From: Hydractinia symbiolongicarpus
Lineage: Eukaryota; Cnidaria; Hydrozoa; Anthoathecata; Hydractiniidae
Reading direction: 5' to 3'
Assembly (NCBI RefSeq): GCF_029227915.1
Contig: NC_079886.1
Coordinates: forward strand, 7,316,001 to 7,380,000
DNA length: 64,000 nt
Under the pieces are notes generated by a model. The model did not search any database and was not told the origin of the DNA. It saw only the letters and a program-made list of their open reading frames with translations. The translations under genes were made by a program, and so were the position numbers. Position 1 is the stretch's first letter. Every line of letters begins with the position of its first letter. Positions 22,897 to 35,825 of the stretch are shown in pieces.

Positions 22897-25800
22897 TTAA
22901 ATAATCTTGTATAAAAATATGGATTGATGTGTTCCACCACATGTTTTACTTCTTTGTTCACATTTCTTATATGTCGAGTTGAAGCATTCTGTTGATGATT
23001 TTAACGTTACCAAAGCTCGTCGAGACGCCCAGCATTCCCCCCAATATTGAATTCCAAACATCCTGTATCCACCTATCTTTGCCATTCTAGCACATTTGCA
23101 TAAAATCCTAAAAAAAAATAGATTTTTTTAAAGTTATTTTATGACATGTTGAATAACTTTTTTATTCTTTGCCGGTGAAAAAATCTTTCAATCAGGTAAA
23201 AATTTGATTACGAGAATCAGAATTAATTTGCTTAACTGACACACTTTACTAAGAATTGCCATTAGAAGATTTTGCGCCTAAATTTTTCAATTGTCAACAT
23301 TTCTCAAACATGGTGTCAGTCAGCACAACATCAGCTAACAAACGATCTTACTTATGCATTGATTTCGCGAGAAACTTCCAATCAATCACACTCCGAAAAT
23401 TTTCCAACAACACAAAAGATTTCTTCTTTCCCTCCGCGCTAGCTTTACATCCTTGCTTAGTGAAAAAACCGTCGAAACCAAAATTGATGCATGTCAAGCC
23501 TAACAACAGATAAAAAAGACATTGATTGAGTACATGCAGAAAAATCCTAATAATACGACCATTGAAACAGTAGAAGTGGAGGGGCCATATTTTAGTAAAT
23601 TAGAAAGGTGCAGGACCCACCAGGGTTGGGTCCTACGCAGAAGAGAAAATTTGGAAAAATTCACATTTTAGAATGCCAATATAAATTTTCCCGCCTCCAT
23701 TTATGTTATTCTACACCAGTCTAAATTGTCCGCTTTTAAGCGTTCAAGTTCTGGTTACTTCTTATTTTTGATAAGTTTGATCACAATATGATAACAACAG
23801 CGACGACAATGTTAAAAAAAAATATAAGACACATCATATGAACTATGTGGCAGATTCTTGTTACCTCCACCTGCAGCACCCACCCCACCCCCTATCCCAG
23901 CTAAAACAGTTTCATCAGAAACAAAGTTCTTGTTTTATCAACCTTGTCATCATGGCATCCTGTATCTTTTCTAACCCCGGGATAAAAAAGAGACAACAAG
24001 CGCTGAGAACGAGGTTGTTATTTCATCTCTTACTAATTTCACCTTAATACTTACCTTTAGATGATTCTGCATAACATTGTCTGCCATGTATGTTAGTTGG
24101 ATCAATTGCATTGCAACTAGGACAATTTGTTCCAGCTGGACAAAAACATTTTTCCGTTTTCCAATTACATTTCTATAAGGAAGAATGCGTATTTGAGCGT
24201 GTCACCTTAAGGAGATTAATTATTCGCGAAATTAAGTTATTTTCTCTATTTTTGCGAAATTCTATATTAGCGATTAACGATAATAGGCCCTTTTTTAAAA
24301 AATCAATCACTGAGAAAATATAAACAAAACCTTTCACTTTTCTTATGGTGATGACTTTAAAAGACTTCACTTTTCTTGTCTTATGTATGTTTATGGCTAT
24401 TATAAAGTAGTAGAAGATGGAAATATGTGATTGCACATCCTTTAAAGGGTTTGATAACGTGTTTAACAATGACAGAAGCAAGAATAAGACAGTAGTTGTC
24501 TTCTCACCAAGTCCCTATTTGCGAAATTTGTGAAATAATTACCAATATATTCTTTTTCTTTTATATATATATTCTCAATATCTTATATCTTATATCTTAT
24601 TACTACGTGTGACCATAGTCTTTTTCTTGTGATTATGGTGTGACTACACATATTTGTTTTTTTCGCAACTCTCTTGAGCATTTTCTTATTGCCTATAACT
24701 CGTGAAAATTAAACTTACCCAGAAATCTACATTCTCGAAAATTATTCTTTACGAAATCACAGAGAAAATCCTTCGCAAAAATTAGAAAACTAATTTCGTC
24801 AAAGTAGTACCACCTGACAGATAAATCGCGGTAATTATCACTGCCTAATTAGCGACCTTAGACCGTGTTTCCGCTACAACCTCTCAATACTCAATCCTTT
24901 ATAGACGTATTCCATTTTTAGCAAAGATTGAGCAAAACGCAATTGGTAGAAACACTAGTTTTTTTATAAACATTTTTGGTTTTAAGCACTTTCTGAAAAA
25001 TTTAACTAATTAAATTAATAATTCGGATTTTGTGACGATTTGATTTTTTTTGGCCATTTGATAACTTCTAATACTTATATCCGTATCCATGTTATATTGA
25101 GAAAAAACAAACCAGTTACATAATTCTCTCATGATAATACCTTCTTCTTAGGGAAATTTTATTACTGGTTGTGGGGATATTTTCCCAAGGGCAATCCACT
25201 ATAGTATAGATTTCTCACTAAAAGTTGTAGTATTTTGTTTCTTTAGAGCGCCTGATTCTTACAAAAAAATATTGCTGAACTATTCGCCTTACATCTAATT
25301 AGGAATGAAAATTTGAATTTTGTAAAGAATGGAAGCAAAAACAATAAAAGAGACGTACACCACCATTTATGCACTGATTAAGACACGACGGATAATACAG
25401 CTTTCCTCGTAAGTTGGTGCCATCAAAACGAGAACACGATGAACCTCCATTACATGGATAACAATAACATGCATTTTGATTGGTGCATATCTAGAAATTA
25501 CACATTTTGATTGGTTCTGAAATCCTTTGCAAAAAAGGTTACCTCTAAAAATGTTTCCGTGTGACAGATGTTTATATATACGAAGATTTCTCACCCCTTT
25601 TCCCTTTCGGCAAAGCCCATGACATTTCGCTTTTTGAAGGGCTTTTACATCGACACATTCGTGGTTGTAACAAACCTACAAAATAGTATGATACTTCGAG
25701 AAGTCGGGAGAAATTTATTATTAGGTAAAAATAGCTAGAGCATAAACTGGAAAAATAAAGATCGTCGACCGCCAATTGCCATAATTGTTATACATTTCTT

Positions 25801-28800
25801 TTTCATAGATAAATTTAATGCAGTAAAAGTGGTAAAAATGTCTGTATAGCTGCCCTTCGTGATATTTTAGGTAATGGCGGCTTGCTCTATATGAACAGAT
25901 TTATAGGAATGGTTATGTATATAAAGCTGCTTTTTAAAAAAAATCAAAAACCTTCCTTCTTTTACCTTCCCGCCACCACATTTTGTTGCCTGTGCCGCTA
26001 TTGTTGGATCAGGCATGTCGTATACAAATACTGACGACAATCTAAACCAAGAAGGAAACAGAATAATATTCTATTTTCTGTTGCTTGTTTAGTATACCAA
26101 AAAGCAATAGATAAAAAATGTTGTTTGTAAAAAGTAAGCGTTATTATCGTCCTATACCCCTTACCTGCAAGAAACTCCATTCTTCCCATAATAATAAGTT
26201 GTTTTTCTTGAAGTTCCAATTTTTGGAAACACTGGTAATTTATTTCCAACGCATGTCAGCTTACCGCAAATTGCATCTCTTAGAAGGGAACACGTCAAAA
26301 TATTGTATATATGTAATCAACGAAGTAAAGTAAAATAAAAAAATGATGCGAAGATTACTTTGGTTTGCAAGGAATAAATGAACCATTCTTTGCTTTTCCA
26401 CAGTTATAAAATTCATTAACATTTTGGGTGCGCCGTAAGCAGTTCTTTTCGTCATAATTAGCTTCTATAAAAATAAAACGATATGGCTTGATAACCAGAT
26501 ATTATTATGTCTTTCTTTGCACTTTCCATCGCTACTGTCAAAAATTCATTATCAAAACAACCTCAACGTGCAGCCGTTATGATCGTTTCAGGAGACATTT
26601 CGCGTATCTTTTTATTTAAAATAGTTTAAAAAAGAAAGATTTAAACCGAGTGTTTTTAAAAAGAATTTAAAAAGAATTTAAAGCAGTTACATCTAAAAGG
26701 AAAATCATATTAATACCTTTTCCCCAGAGGTTTTGACATTGTTGCTGCAAAGTTGGAGAGCATTTTCCTTTATAACAGTATCCCTGGCAAATAAAATAAG
26801 TTATTGATCAGAAATGTTACAACTGGTATCATGAAGTGTGAATCAGAACAAAGATATTTTCTCTCACTGTCTCTTTATTACACGAAGAAAAATCTGCAAC
26901 TGTAACATCAAGTGGACACTGAAAAAAAGAAGGAATAAATATTTCAATAAGTGTGATTTTCTTTAAAAAAATTCGACGTAACGTTTAACGTAACACATAG
27001 TAAGTTCATCTCCTACCTCTTCATCTTTCCCACTGCAGCGCTCTGTAACATCACATACATCAGTAGCATTACGACATGTTGTACCAGCTTTTATGAAAAT
27101 ACACAAATCAGTGTTACAACATTTCCCATCAGCACATTGAGCATTTTTGATCAATTTACATGTTGTTGCATTGCAGCATTTGTTTTGGCACAGCTGGAAC
27201 AGAAAATAGAATTACTATGAATAAATATTTTTATATATTGAAAATTAAATTTAACAGTTTACTGAAATTAAGTGCAGCATTTTGGTATAGCTACATAGAA
27301 CATTGTACACATTATTATAAAAAAGCGTATATTATGGCGAAACTAAATCGAGTATTTACTTTAACTGGTCCACAGTCGCATTCCTCTCCTTCTTCAACGT
27401 ACCCATTGCCACATTTTGTTTTTGTATCAAGAATCTAAATACCAAAAAAAATTTTTGTTGTCTTAAAATACAGTTACATAGTATAGCCACAAGCAAGCTA
27501 TGTCCACTACTTTAGAACAGCTTAGGCCTATATAGGCAATAGGTGAATCGTTTTACAGATACTTTGTGAATTCATGTTTTCGTTTTTATCTACTAATGTT
27601 AAAGCTACTTTTTTATAAAAGCATGGCTTTATCTTCCAGCGTCGACCCGTACCAACTTCCAAAACCTCTAGAACACAGGCGTTGCGCACAGAAATAAAAA
27701 AATGTAATGTGCATATCATGTACTGAACTCCGAAAGCTGCGAACAAAATATCCTTAAGGCGAAAGTCCACCTAGATTGCAAATCACGACGTACTTAGCAC
27801 TGCGAGGTTGGCCCTCCAAGCTGCACAATGTCCACTCGAAACAGAATTGTGCGCACAAATTCTCAATGGCAGCAATTTAAGAAAATCATAAAATTACGTC
27901 ATTATACACTGCAATGCTGTTAAAAAAGTCAAAATAATTTTGAATTTTGAAACAATCAGTGCGTGTAAAAGAACGAGTGCGCCTGGAACGACGCGCTAAA
28001 AAATTGAATTGAACCTTCCTATTTAATTGAATTAAAGTCAGAGTTTGAAACTTATGTATGAGCAAACTAAGTAGCACATAAAATACCTGTTTTGGTGACG
28101 ACAGCATGCACCTGCAGCTTCCACGTCTACAAACCTCATTAAATGATTGCTTTGTACACTCAGTAAGACCATCAACCAAGTAACGCAGACTATAAGATTA
28201 TCTTAAATGTCGTAATTGTCGTAATGTCATAAATGGCTTAATTATCGTAATTATTGTAGTTGGCGTAAATGCCGTAATTATCGTAGTTATTATAGTTATC
28301 GTAAATGTCGTAATTTAGCAAACGAAGAGGTACTTTCTTAAATTAAATCAGCGTGAAGAATCTATATTTCTGTCTACCGTTAAATTGCATTCACCCAAGA
28401 AAAGACAAATATAATCGCGTGAGAAGTTCAAAAACCTTCTACATATCTTAATATCTCTTTAAGATTATACAAAAACATCTAGTATGCCAGCGAAGCCACA
28501 TTTTGAAAAGTTTACATTTTAAAACAGAAACCAACATGGAGATAAGAAATCTGATTGTAAAATAATAAAGTGAGCCGAAAATGGGAGATTTCCTCTCAGC
28601 TTTACGTATTTTGCCTGCAATCTTTTGATTATCATTATTTTTAATGCATTTCTTTAAAATATCAGAAAATTGAATTTGCTATTACCTATTAAAATTTTCT
28701 ATTATAACCTATCAACTATCAGAATGTAGAAGAATAGATAAAAACAAACCTTAAATGTGTAGACATCAAACAATGGTTTGCAGTACATCTGCATGATTTA

Positions 28801-31800
28801 CCTAAATTCAAAAAAATCAAAACACGTATAAACAAATTGGCTTTGATTAACAGTTCACAGATGTAGCTTTGGAAATTGTTTTTGTATAACTTTTATGTAT
28901 CGTGTGATGCTTAAAAAGAACAATATAGAATGTTGTGATTATACTAGTCGCTTGTCCGAGAAAAGTCCATGGGCTCGCCGATCCTTATATATTTGCCCGT
29001 CGTCCTTATAAGCCGAATCTCCACTGGACGATATTCGCGACGGTTTTTGTGACGAAAAGTAGAAACCAATTCAACTTTTCGTCATGACAAAAATCGCGAC
29101 CAATTAAATTCGATTATTGATGATGATCGTCGTAAAAATCGTCCCGAGGAGATTCGCCTATAGAAGTCATTCGTAGTGGATAGTATAGCCATACCAAAAT
29201 GTCTGATTCCAATATTGTGAGCCAGTTCATGGGCGACAGCACCAGCAACAAAGTAAGGGTTAGAGTGCCACACCTAAATTATGATCACAAAAATATGTAT
29301 ATGTTTGAGTTTGGTACGTACCACCATAGTCTCTTTTTTATGACTATGGTATCACATACCTCTCACAAAGTATTTAAATAGGATAGAAAAATAACAAAAA
29401 TGCTGAGAAATTGTGTTTGTTTATCTTACGGTTGTCATGGCTTCCGACAATCCTTTACACAAAGTATTGCTTCGACTAAGGCCAACCAGACCTCCGAGAT
29501 GTTTACCACTGAAACGAAAGACAAAGAAATATTATAGTTAGTACAATTGCACAAAATTATAAAAATAATATTAAAAAAAGGCGAACTGGACTGAACAGAA
29601 CTGAAACTATAAAGAAGAATACATTTTATATTTTAATTTTAGAATATTTATAGTTTTTTATGACAACATTACTAGAGTTAGACAAAAATTATTTGAATAA
29701 CTCTAAATTTCACAATATCGGTATTTTTAACCCTAATAAATCTCGAAAAAAATGGTTTATTTTGATAAGTATTAGACACAGGGGTTTGATGGTCACGTTC
29801 CAATTTTAGTCCACACATCATTTAAAAGACCACAGACCATCCCAAAAAAGTTTTTAATTTACCTTATCAGATGAGCATTATGATGGTGGATCCAACCTTT
29901 CTCTTTGATGAGAACGTCTCGATGGTACTGGTGAAAGTTACTCAACGTGACTATCGCATTATCAGTTATATTGACGCGATCGTTTATTGTCCATATTTCT
30001 AAGTTGGTCAGCACAATTTTTATATTGATTGCGCTGTAAATCTAGCAAAGCAAAACAATGTAAATGAATTGAAATAGTCAAGATGTTACTATACAAATAT
30101 TTTTGCATCTAAGAAAAAAATATGTGGTTTTGTGTCATGTTTGGAGTTTTCACTAGTATTGTTAGAGAGAGATTTGCAAAAAAAGTTTTAAATGTTATAT
30201 GGACTTCAATAGCTATTATTCATATACTTACGTGGTTCACATAGTTAAGTATGCTGAATATAAATCCAACCACGGCTGCTTCATCGCGTTTGAAGCTTTT
30301 GTACTAAATCATACAGAAAACACAAAAATGAAAAATTATATAATCATATACACGTTAATATAACATGTAAAAAAGTATATAATTTTGCGACACCAAAAAT
30401 TTTGATTTTCAGAGTAGGATGTCTTTTTAGTAGACATTGAATCCGTACATAAATATAAATTGACATTGTTGGCTGTTAAGTCCCATTTTGCATCGACAGT
30501 AACAGTGTGATTTTTTAAATTCTACATTCAAACGGTAATATTAATAATGCGTTAACACAATAACGGCTGGTGTAATAATACTTCTTCAACTTTCAACATA
30601 GACATTTTCCGGTTCGTTGTTAGTTTGAAATTGAGATAAGCTATAAGTGCTTTTATTCTTGACAAAAAATTGTAGATTGTCAACCTGTATTGAGTAAATC
30701 AAACTCACAAAGCTATGGTCTGCCACAACCGCCATTGGAATATATTTTAATGATTGCTGTGAGTAAGACGACCTTCTTATCTAAATTACAGAGAAAGAAG
30801 AAGGTTTTTGTAACAGAATACAAGCATTGCAAGCAATTCTTTTTCTGCTACAATGATAACAATCCTTACTCTTTTAAAGCGATGTTTTGTGTTTTTCTCA
30901 TTTCCGAAGAAGTAACGTGAAAGGGAGCCTAAATGAAAATTTAATTTATTTCAATGTTCCATTTGATTTCTCATGAGATATGTCACAGCTTAAATAAACA
31001 ATCAGAGAATCTATTTTTACCTTTGTCAAGTATGACATTCTCAAGTTTATAAAATATATGTTCATCGCGCCCACCCTAAAGAAAAAGAAACGTAGACCTT
31101 TAGTGGGTTAATAAAGAAACTTTCAAAAAGAAAGTTGAAGATGGCTTTCTTGGGAATCCACAAAGAAATTAATGCATACCAGTGGTTCAATGAAATAGAC
31201 TTCGTTGTTCGCATCAGTAATGCAACCTCTGAAAAATGATAGATACTGTCGCAGTGACTCAAGCCCAATGCTAACAAATCAATAGAATACCGTAACTCTT
31301 ATTAAGTATTATTTATTACCTGAGTCCTTCACAGATACTCATTACGACACTTCCTCCTTCTTTAAGTCTTCCACGATAATGACATTGGTTCAAATCGGAA
31401 ACCTAAATGTTTTACAAGCAGGTGATTTTAGTCTCAGAGATTGCTTGATAGGGATTTAAGGTAATTAGGAATTTAATACACAAGTTCACAGTTTTAGTTA
31501 ATCATTATTTAAATAAATCTTTCTTTTGTTACAAAGCTCTTATTGAGAATTGGAAAAGGGAAGTAAACTGTTGTGAATTAGATGGCTCTGACCATGAAGA
31601 AAAGTGGAATATGTTTATTGTGAAATACTTTGAAAAGAAAAGTTACAATTCCTTTACATCTGTTTTACGACAACATATTAAATTTTCATGCCGTGAGACT
31701 AGTTATTTTTTCAAAGAATGAAAATATTCATAATGCCTATGGTCAAACCATTATTAAATTCACTCTGTTGACTTCATTTTTTCTATACAGAAAATGAGTG

Positions 31801-33406
31801 AACAACTTAAACTGTAAATAGGTGCATAAAATTTTCCCCAATTTTGAGAAGTAGCACAAATTGAAGTGATAGTAAGATATGAAGTGTTTACATTTTCTTG
31901 GTTTGATCCGTAGTCTGTTGTGATGGAGAAATAATCCGATGCTATATTACTAAAATAACAGAAAATATTTAAATGAGAAATTTGTTATGGCAACATAAAC
32001 ATGACCTTTTACAAGCAAAACAGAAAAACAAGAAAATAGAAAGAACAAAAACCCAATACTCGTGTAACATACATTTGTTTTCGTAATATAAGGTGAAAAG
32101 TCCTTTCTTTTGTGGACAGAAGAAATTCCCGAATAGTTGGATCGAATCTCTAAATTTAAAAGTAATGTTAATTTTTAGCATGGATTAGCTGTGTGTTTCA
32201 TCATAAAGAAACAAAAACCCTGGATGGCTTCTAACATTTTTCTTAGTGAGAAATGTTTAAGCCCGTGTGACCATCCATCGTGTTATGTGAATAGGTTAGG
32301 GGAAGATTTGGAATAAAGATCACTCAAAATGCTTATAACTGCGCTGAGTGGTGAAAACGGGGGGAGGTGGGAAGATGTTTTGTGGTTGATGAACGGACTC
32401 CTGGTTATAATAATTGATTTAATGACGATGTTGATACTAATGTTGGTTTGTTTTGTGTCTACGTACACAAAAAGGATAGGCGAACTCTGAAAACATATAG
32501 TTGCTTGCAAGACTTAAAAGACGGGAGTCCTTGCTTGCCGGTAAACTCACCTCGTGTGTTGATTTAAGTGAATGGGTTCCAACTTCTTTTGGTATGACTT
32601 TCTCATAACTTTTTAGTCCATCAGGAAGTTCTATAATGTTATAACCTTTTATAAAAACACATGGAATTTTTAAAATACTATTTCTCAAGAAAGGCCACGT
32701 AATGCTTGTACACTATAATCCTCTTAAACTCGAATTTATTCACACTATTTTTGAAAGGTTCTATTCCACAAACCCTAACATAATACGCGTGTGTACAATA
32801 TAGAGTTGATAGATACTGTGACCAGTCCCTTTTGTGTTACCAGGCCATAGGAACCATCTTCTACAGTGTTCAACTGTCGGTGTCAATATAATTAATGATT
32901 ATATCCAACAGCTTAATTTTTTACGGTACCAATCAAGGATTTGCCTTTGTAGAAACTTTTCTAAAAATGTTTTTTTCTTTTTAGATATTTTTTTGAAGCT
33001 ATTTTTCTAACGCCTTCTGAACATATATTCAACCTTAAACCATAGCTAAAAGCGTACAACAAAAATCCTGGAGATTTTACAAGTAAGGTTATATCGACGA
33101 GTAACAAGAAGAGATCAAATTTGTTATAGCAAATTATTTTTTTTAAAACCTGCACTTTTTAGTGGTGTTTATTATATCAGAAGCTTTCACCAAGCGCATT
33201 GTACATCGCGCTTTGAATCATAACCCCTTAACGAGCTGATATCGCGAATAACTAACGAAAACCTAGTACTCACGACTTCTTTAATTTAATAAAGAATGGA
33301 AAGCGACAGATAATCATTCAATAATTGAATAAAAAATAGCGTTACCTGGATTTGCTTCAATGTCTCTCAAAAGCAATACAAAGAAGAATACGATACAGAT
33401 TCTCAT
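22897..33406 (-). CDS. Secreted ADAM metalloprotease with C-terminal IDW...GECW module, 28 exons
   Basis: Exons, 5' to 3': 33346-33406, 32551-32645, 32073-32149, 31892-31949, 31320-31402, 31180-31228, 31021-31075, 30870-30928, 30685-30780, 30232-30303, 29863-30041, 29430-29508, 29195-29273, 28750-28801, 28087-28189, 27360-27434, 27017-27193, 26868-26918, 26717-26783, 26359-26464, 26165-26278, 25966-26041, 25595-25675, 25359-25490, 24055-24172, 23865-23900, 23352-23499, 22897-23107. All have GT/AG borders and matching phases, giving 862 residues. Domains: signal peptide (about 1-20); prodomain ending HRFKR (about 175-179), a furin-type site; catalytic domain from [13 protein letters not shown] with zinc site [11 protein letters not shown] (336-346) and Met-turn CLMS; disintegrin domain from [15 protein letters not shown] with loop [14 protein letters not shown] (464-477); ADAM cysteine-rich region; EGF-like repeats (about 649-731); a 12-residue Gly-rich exon; and a final module (about 744-862) with IDW and [10 protein letters not shown]. 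No transmembrane segment is seen, so it should be secreted. The Asp normally after the third zinc His is Phe. Substrate unknown. Exon 26 (Gly-rich, 36 bases) is the least certain. Confidence 0.9.
23939..24017. mobile_element. Short inverted-repeat element (CAACCTYGT ends)
   Basis: CAACCTTGTCATCATGGC pairs with inverted GCTGAGAACGAGGTTG across about 79 bp inside an intron of the ADAM gene. A relative with the same ends lies at 49412-49511. It is probably a small non-autonomous DNA transposon; the family is not identified. Confidence 0.5.
28207..28315. repeat. CGTAATTRT-type minisatellite in an ADAM intron
   Basis: About ten degenerate units of 9-12 bases of the form CGTAATTGT / CGTAAATGT follow one another between two coding exons. 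Confidence 0.6.
28944..29010 (-). mobile_element. Truncated Helitron-like element
   Basis: It begins at CTAG like the other copies and keeps a diverged hairpin and the CGCCGATCCTTATATA-like segment, then loses similarity near 29010. It sits in an ADAM intron. The 5' (TC) end is not recognisable. Confidence 0.5.
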
Positions 33407-35099
33407 TTTTACAAGTTCGATGACAAGATAAAACAAATGCAGTAGCTTCAATAAACACAAAAGCGAATGAAGAAAGGTATAGAACTGGAGCTTTATATTT
33501 TCTCCGAAGACAATGGAAACGGAGCTGCAGGTTGCCATTATGGAGCAAAAAAAGATAATTAGAGCTTATAACAGGAGGCTCAATATCAAATAATTTCTTT
33601 TTAATTGTTAACTTGAAAAAAATTAATTGGAGCGTTTAACGTTTCTAACAATTCTTATGTGAGAAAGGAAAAAGTTCGGTCATCTACGGATTCCTATATG
33701 TAATTATATAACGGAACCGGTAAGAAATATCAACGGCATATTTCCTAATATAGAAACACGACGTCACGTGAAAATGACGAGGGTTGTTAGAAACATGTTT
33801 TGACTGCTTGAAATTTACACCCCTTCCAGAATTTTTAATGCACGAGTAGATAGCTAAACAATATAACCATAAACCAATTATCCACTTTATTTACGGACTA
33901 ATGATCAATTAATGCTTCTAATTTGCGACTCTGTGCAAAAATATTACACTGGATTTCAAATTGTGTGGCAATGGAACTTATTTAATGATAATTTATTTCT
34001 AATTAATTTGATGACGCTACTGCGCAGAGGATATTCATTTCCGCTACAAAACGATGTGAGATTTTAATGAGGAACTTCCGAAACGCAGCCACTTAAATCG
34101 TGAAAAATTGGTGGAGACAAGTGCTTTAAGAAACATGGTAATTCTTGTTGTTGTAGAAATCTTTTTTACACGTTACAGATATAAATATTAAGGATACACA
34201 GAACACCGAAGTTTTTAGTCCAAATTTTTTTTTACTGACAAGCTTATGATGCATAAAAAATTATTTCAAATAAAAATATAAATATTTGACATAAAAAAAG
34301 ATGAAAATCTCGAAATCAATTTTGCTTGAAACACTTTTTAATGTGTGATGTATCACATTGTCATTCCATGGCACTTTACAATCCCAAGCCTATTGCAAAT
34401 TTGTAATCCCATCATGTCGCACTTTTTAATCCCTTGACCTGTCGCATTCTGTAATCCTACCTTGTCACACTTGTTTAATCCTACCTAATCACACTATATA
34501 ATCTCTTGTATTTACGAGCAACTTTTTATGTATTACATAAGGAAAAAAAGGAGACAGTTACTAAATGTTTTCGATTTAAAGTACACCTAAAAATAACTTC
34601 CAACATGTGACTCTTCTATTCCTTATTACTACTCGCTTTTTCCGCAAGAAAGAAACGCCAAATTAGATAGGAAATTAATCTTTTTTTCTGAAAATACATA
34701 TTTTTTTATAATTTTATTTTCATTTTACCTGCCACTAGTTTCCTCATATCAAACATAATTTGATTCAAAAAAAAAAACTTGTGAGACTTGTTTTCAGAAT
34801 ATATTGTACGCCGTGTTACATCAGTACAATTCTTTGTAAAAGAATATACATTGTAATAGTGGAAATTACCTTTAGTCAACAGAAGAAATCAGTCATCCCT
34901 TTATATTTTAGTTTTTCATCGTTAAATTTAAGCATAATAATATTCTGTATTATTTTTTTTTTATTATTACTAAATATTTTATTTCAATGTAAACTACGTT
35001 AAAAATAAGATAACTTAAAAGAGGGCTCTGTTTTTTACCATACTGCTAGCTACATCTTCATTCTTTGGTGCTAACCAATGTTCTTCGTTTGGTTATCGT
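33407..35099. other. Interval between the ADAM start and the first mucin-like gene
   Basis: Both neighbours are on the minus strand, so this should hold the ADAM promoter and the 3' end of the mucin-like gene. No coding exon is supported. A degenerate tandem repeat lies at 34348-34506. Confidence 0.45.
34348..34506. repeat. Degenerate minisatellite, about 30-base unit
   Basis: Five or so diverged units of the form TAATCCCA..TGTCGCACTTT follow one another. Confidence 0.55.
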
Positions 35100-35789
35100 T
35101 TAGAGAAAATAGTATTGTTTGTTTCTTTTGTTTGGTTTGGATACACAGCAGCACTTTCGGCACGATCCTGAACATTTTATACCACAATGTAATGGGCAAT
35201 GGCGGCATTGAGCACGGTTAGGTGAGATAGTAGTTATCTCTGTAGTAGTTGATGTTGTGGTTTTTGGTTCTTTAGAGACATTTGTAGTTGACTCTTTTGT
35301 TATCGTAGTATCAGGCTTTGGTGTAGTAGTAGCAGTGTCTGGCTTGCCGGTAGTATTCGAGTCTGGCTCTCCAGTACTAGTGGTGGTATCTGGTTCTTCA
35401 GTGGTGGTATCTGGTTCTGTATTGGTGGTATCTGGTTGCTCAGTGGTGGTGGTATCTGGTCCTGCAGTGGTAGTGGTTTCTGGCTTCTTAGTAGTGGTGG
35501 TTTCTGGTTCCTCAGTAGTAGTGGTATCTGGTTCCTCTGTAGTAGTGGTGTCGGGCTTCTTTGTTGATTTAACATCCTGTGTGGTATTATTATTATTTGT
35601 TGACGGCCTTGTTCTTTTAGGTGTTTTTATTTTTATATATATAGTCACTAGTTCTGGTGCCATAGTTGTTGTTCTTGGGGTAGTAGTTTTACGTACTGTA
35701 GTTCTTCTTTTAAGGGTTGTTCCTGGTGTTTCAGAGGTCTTTATTTCTTTAGTGGAAGTGGTTTGGACAGTGGTTGGAAGGACGATAGG

Positions 35790-35825
<36 letters not shown>

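Noticed and set aside
28207..28315. Regular short repeats considered as a CRISPR array
   Set aside because: There are no conserved repeats with unique spacers, and the setting is a eukaryotic intron; it is a minisatellite.
30690..30920. 76-codon plus-strand frame
   Set aside because: It is antisense to ADAM exons 8 and 9, which are well supported by the RFKR and VVADHSF motifs.
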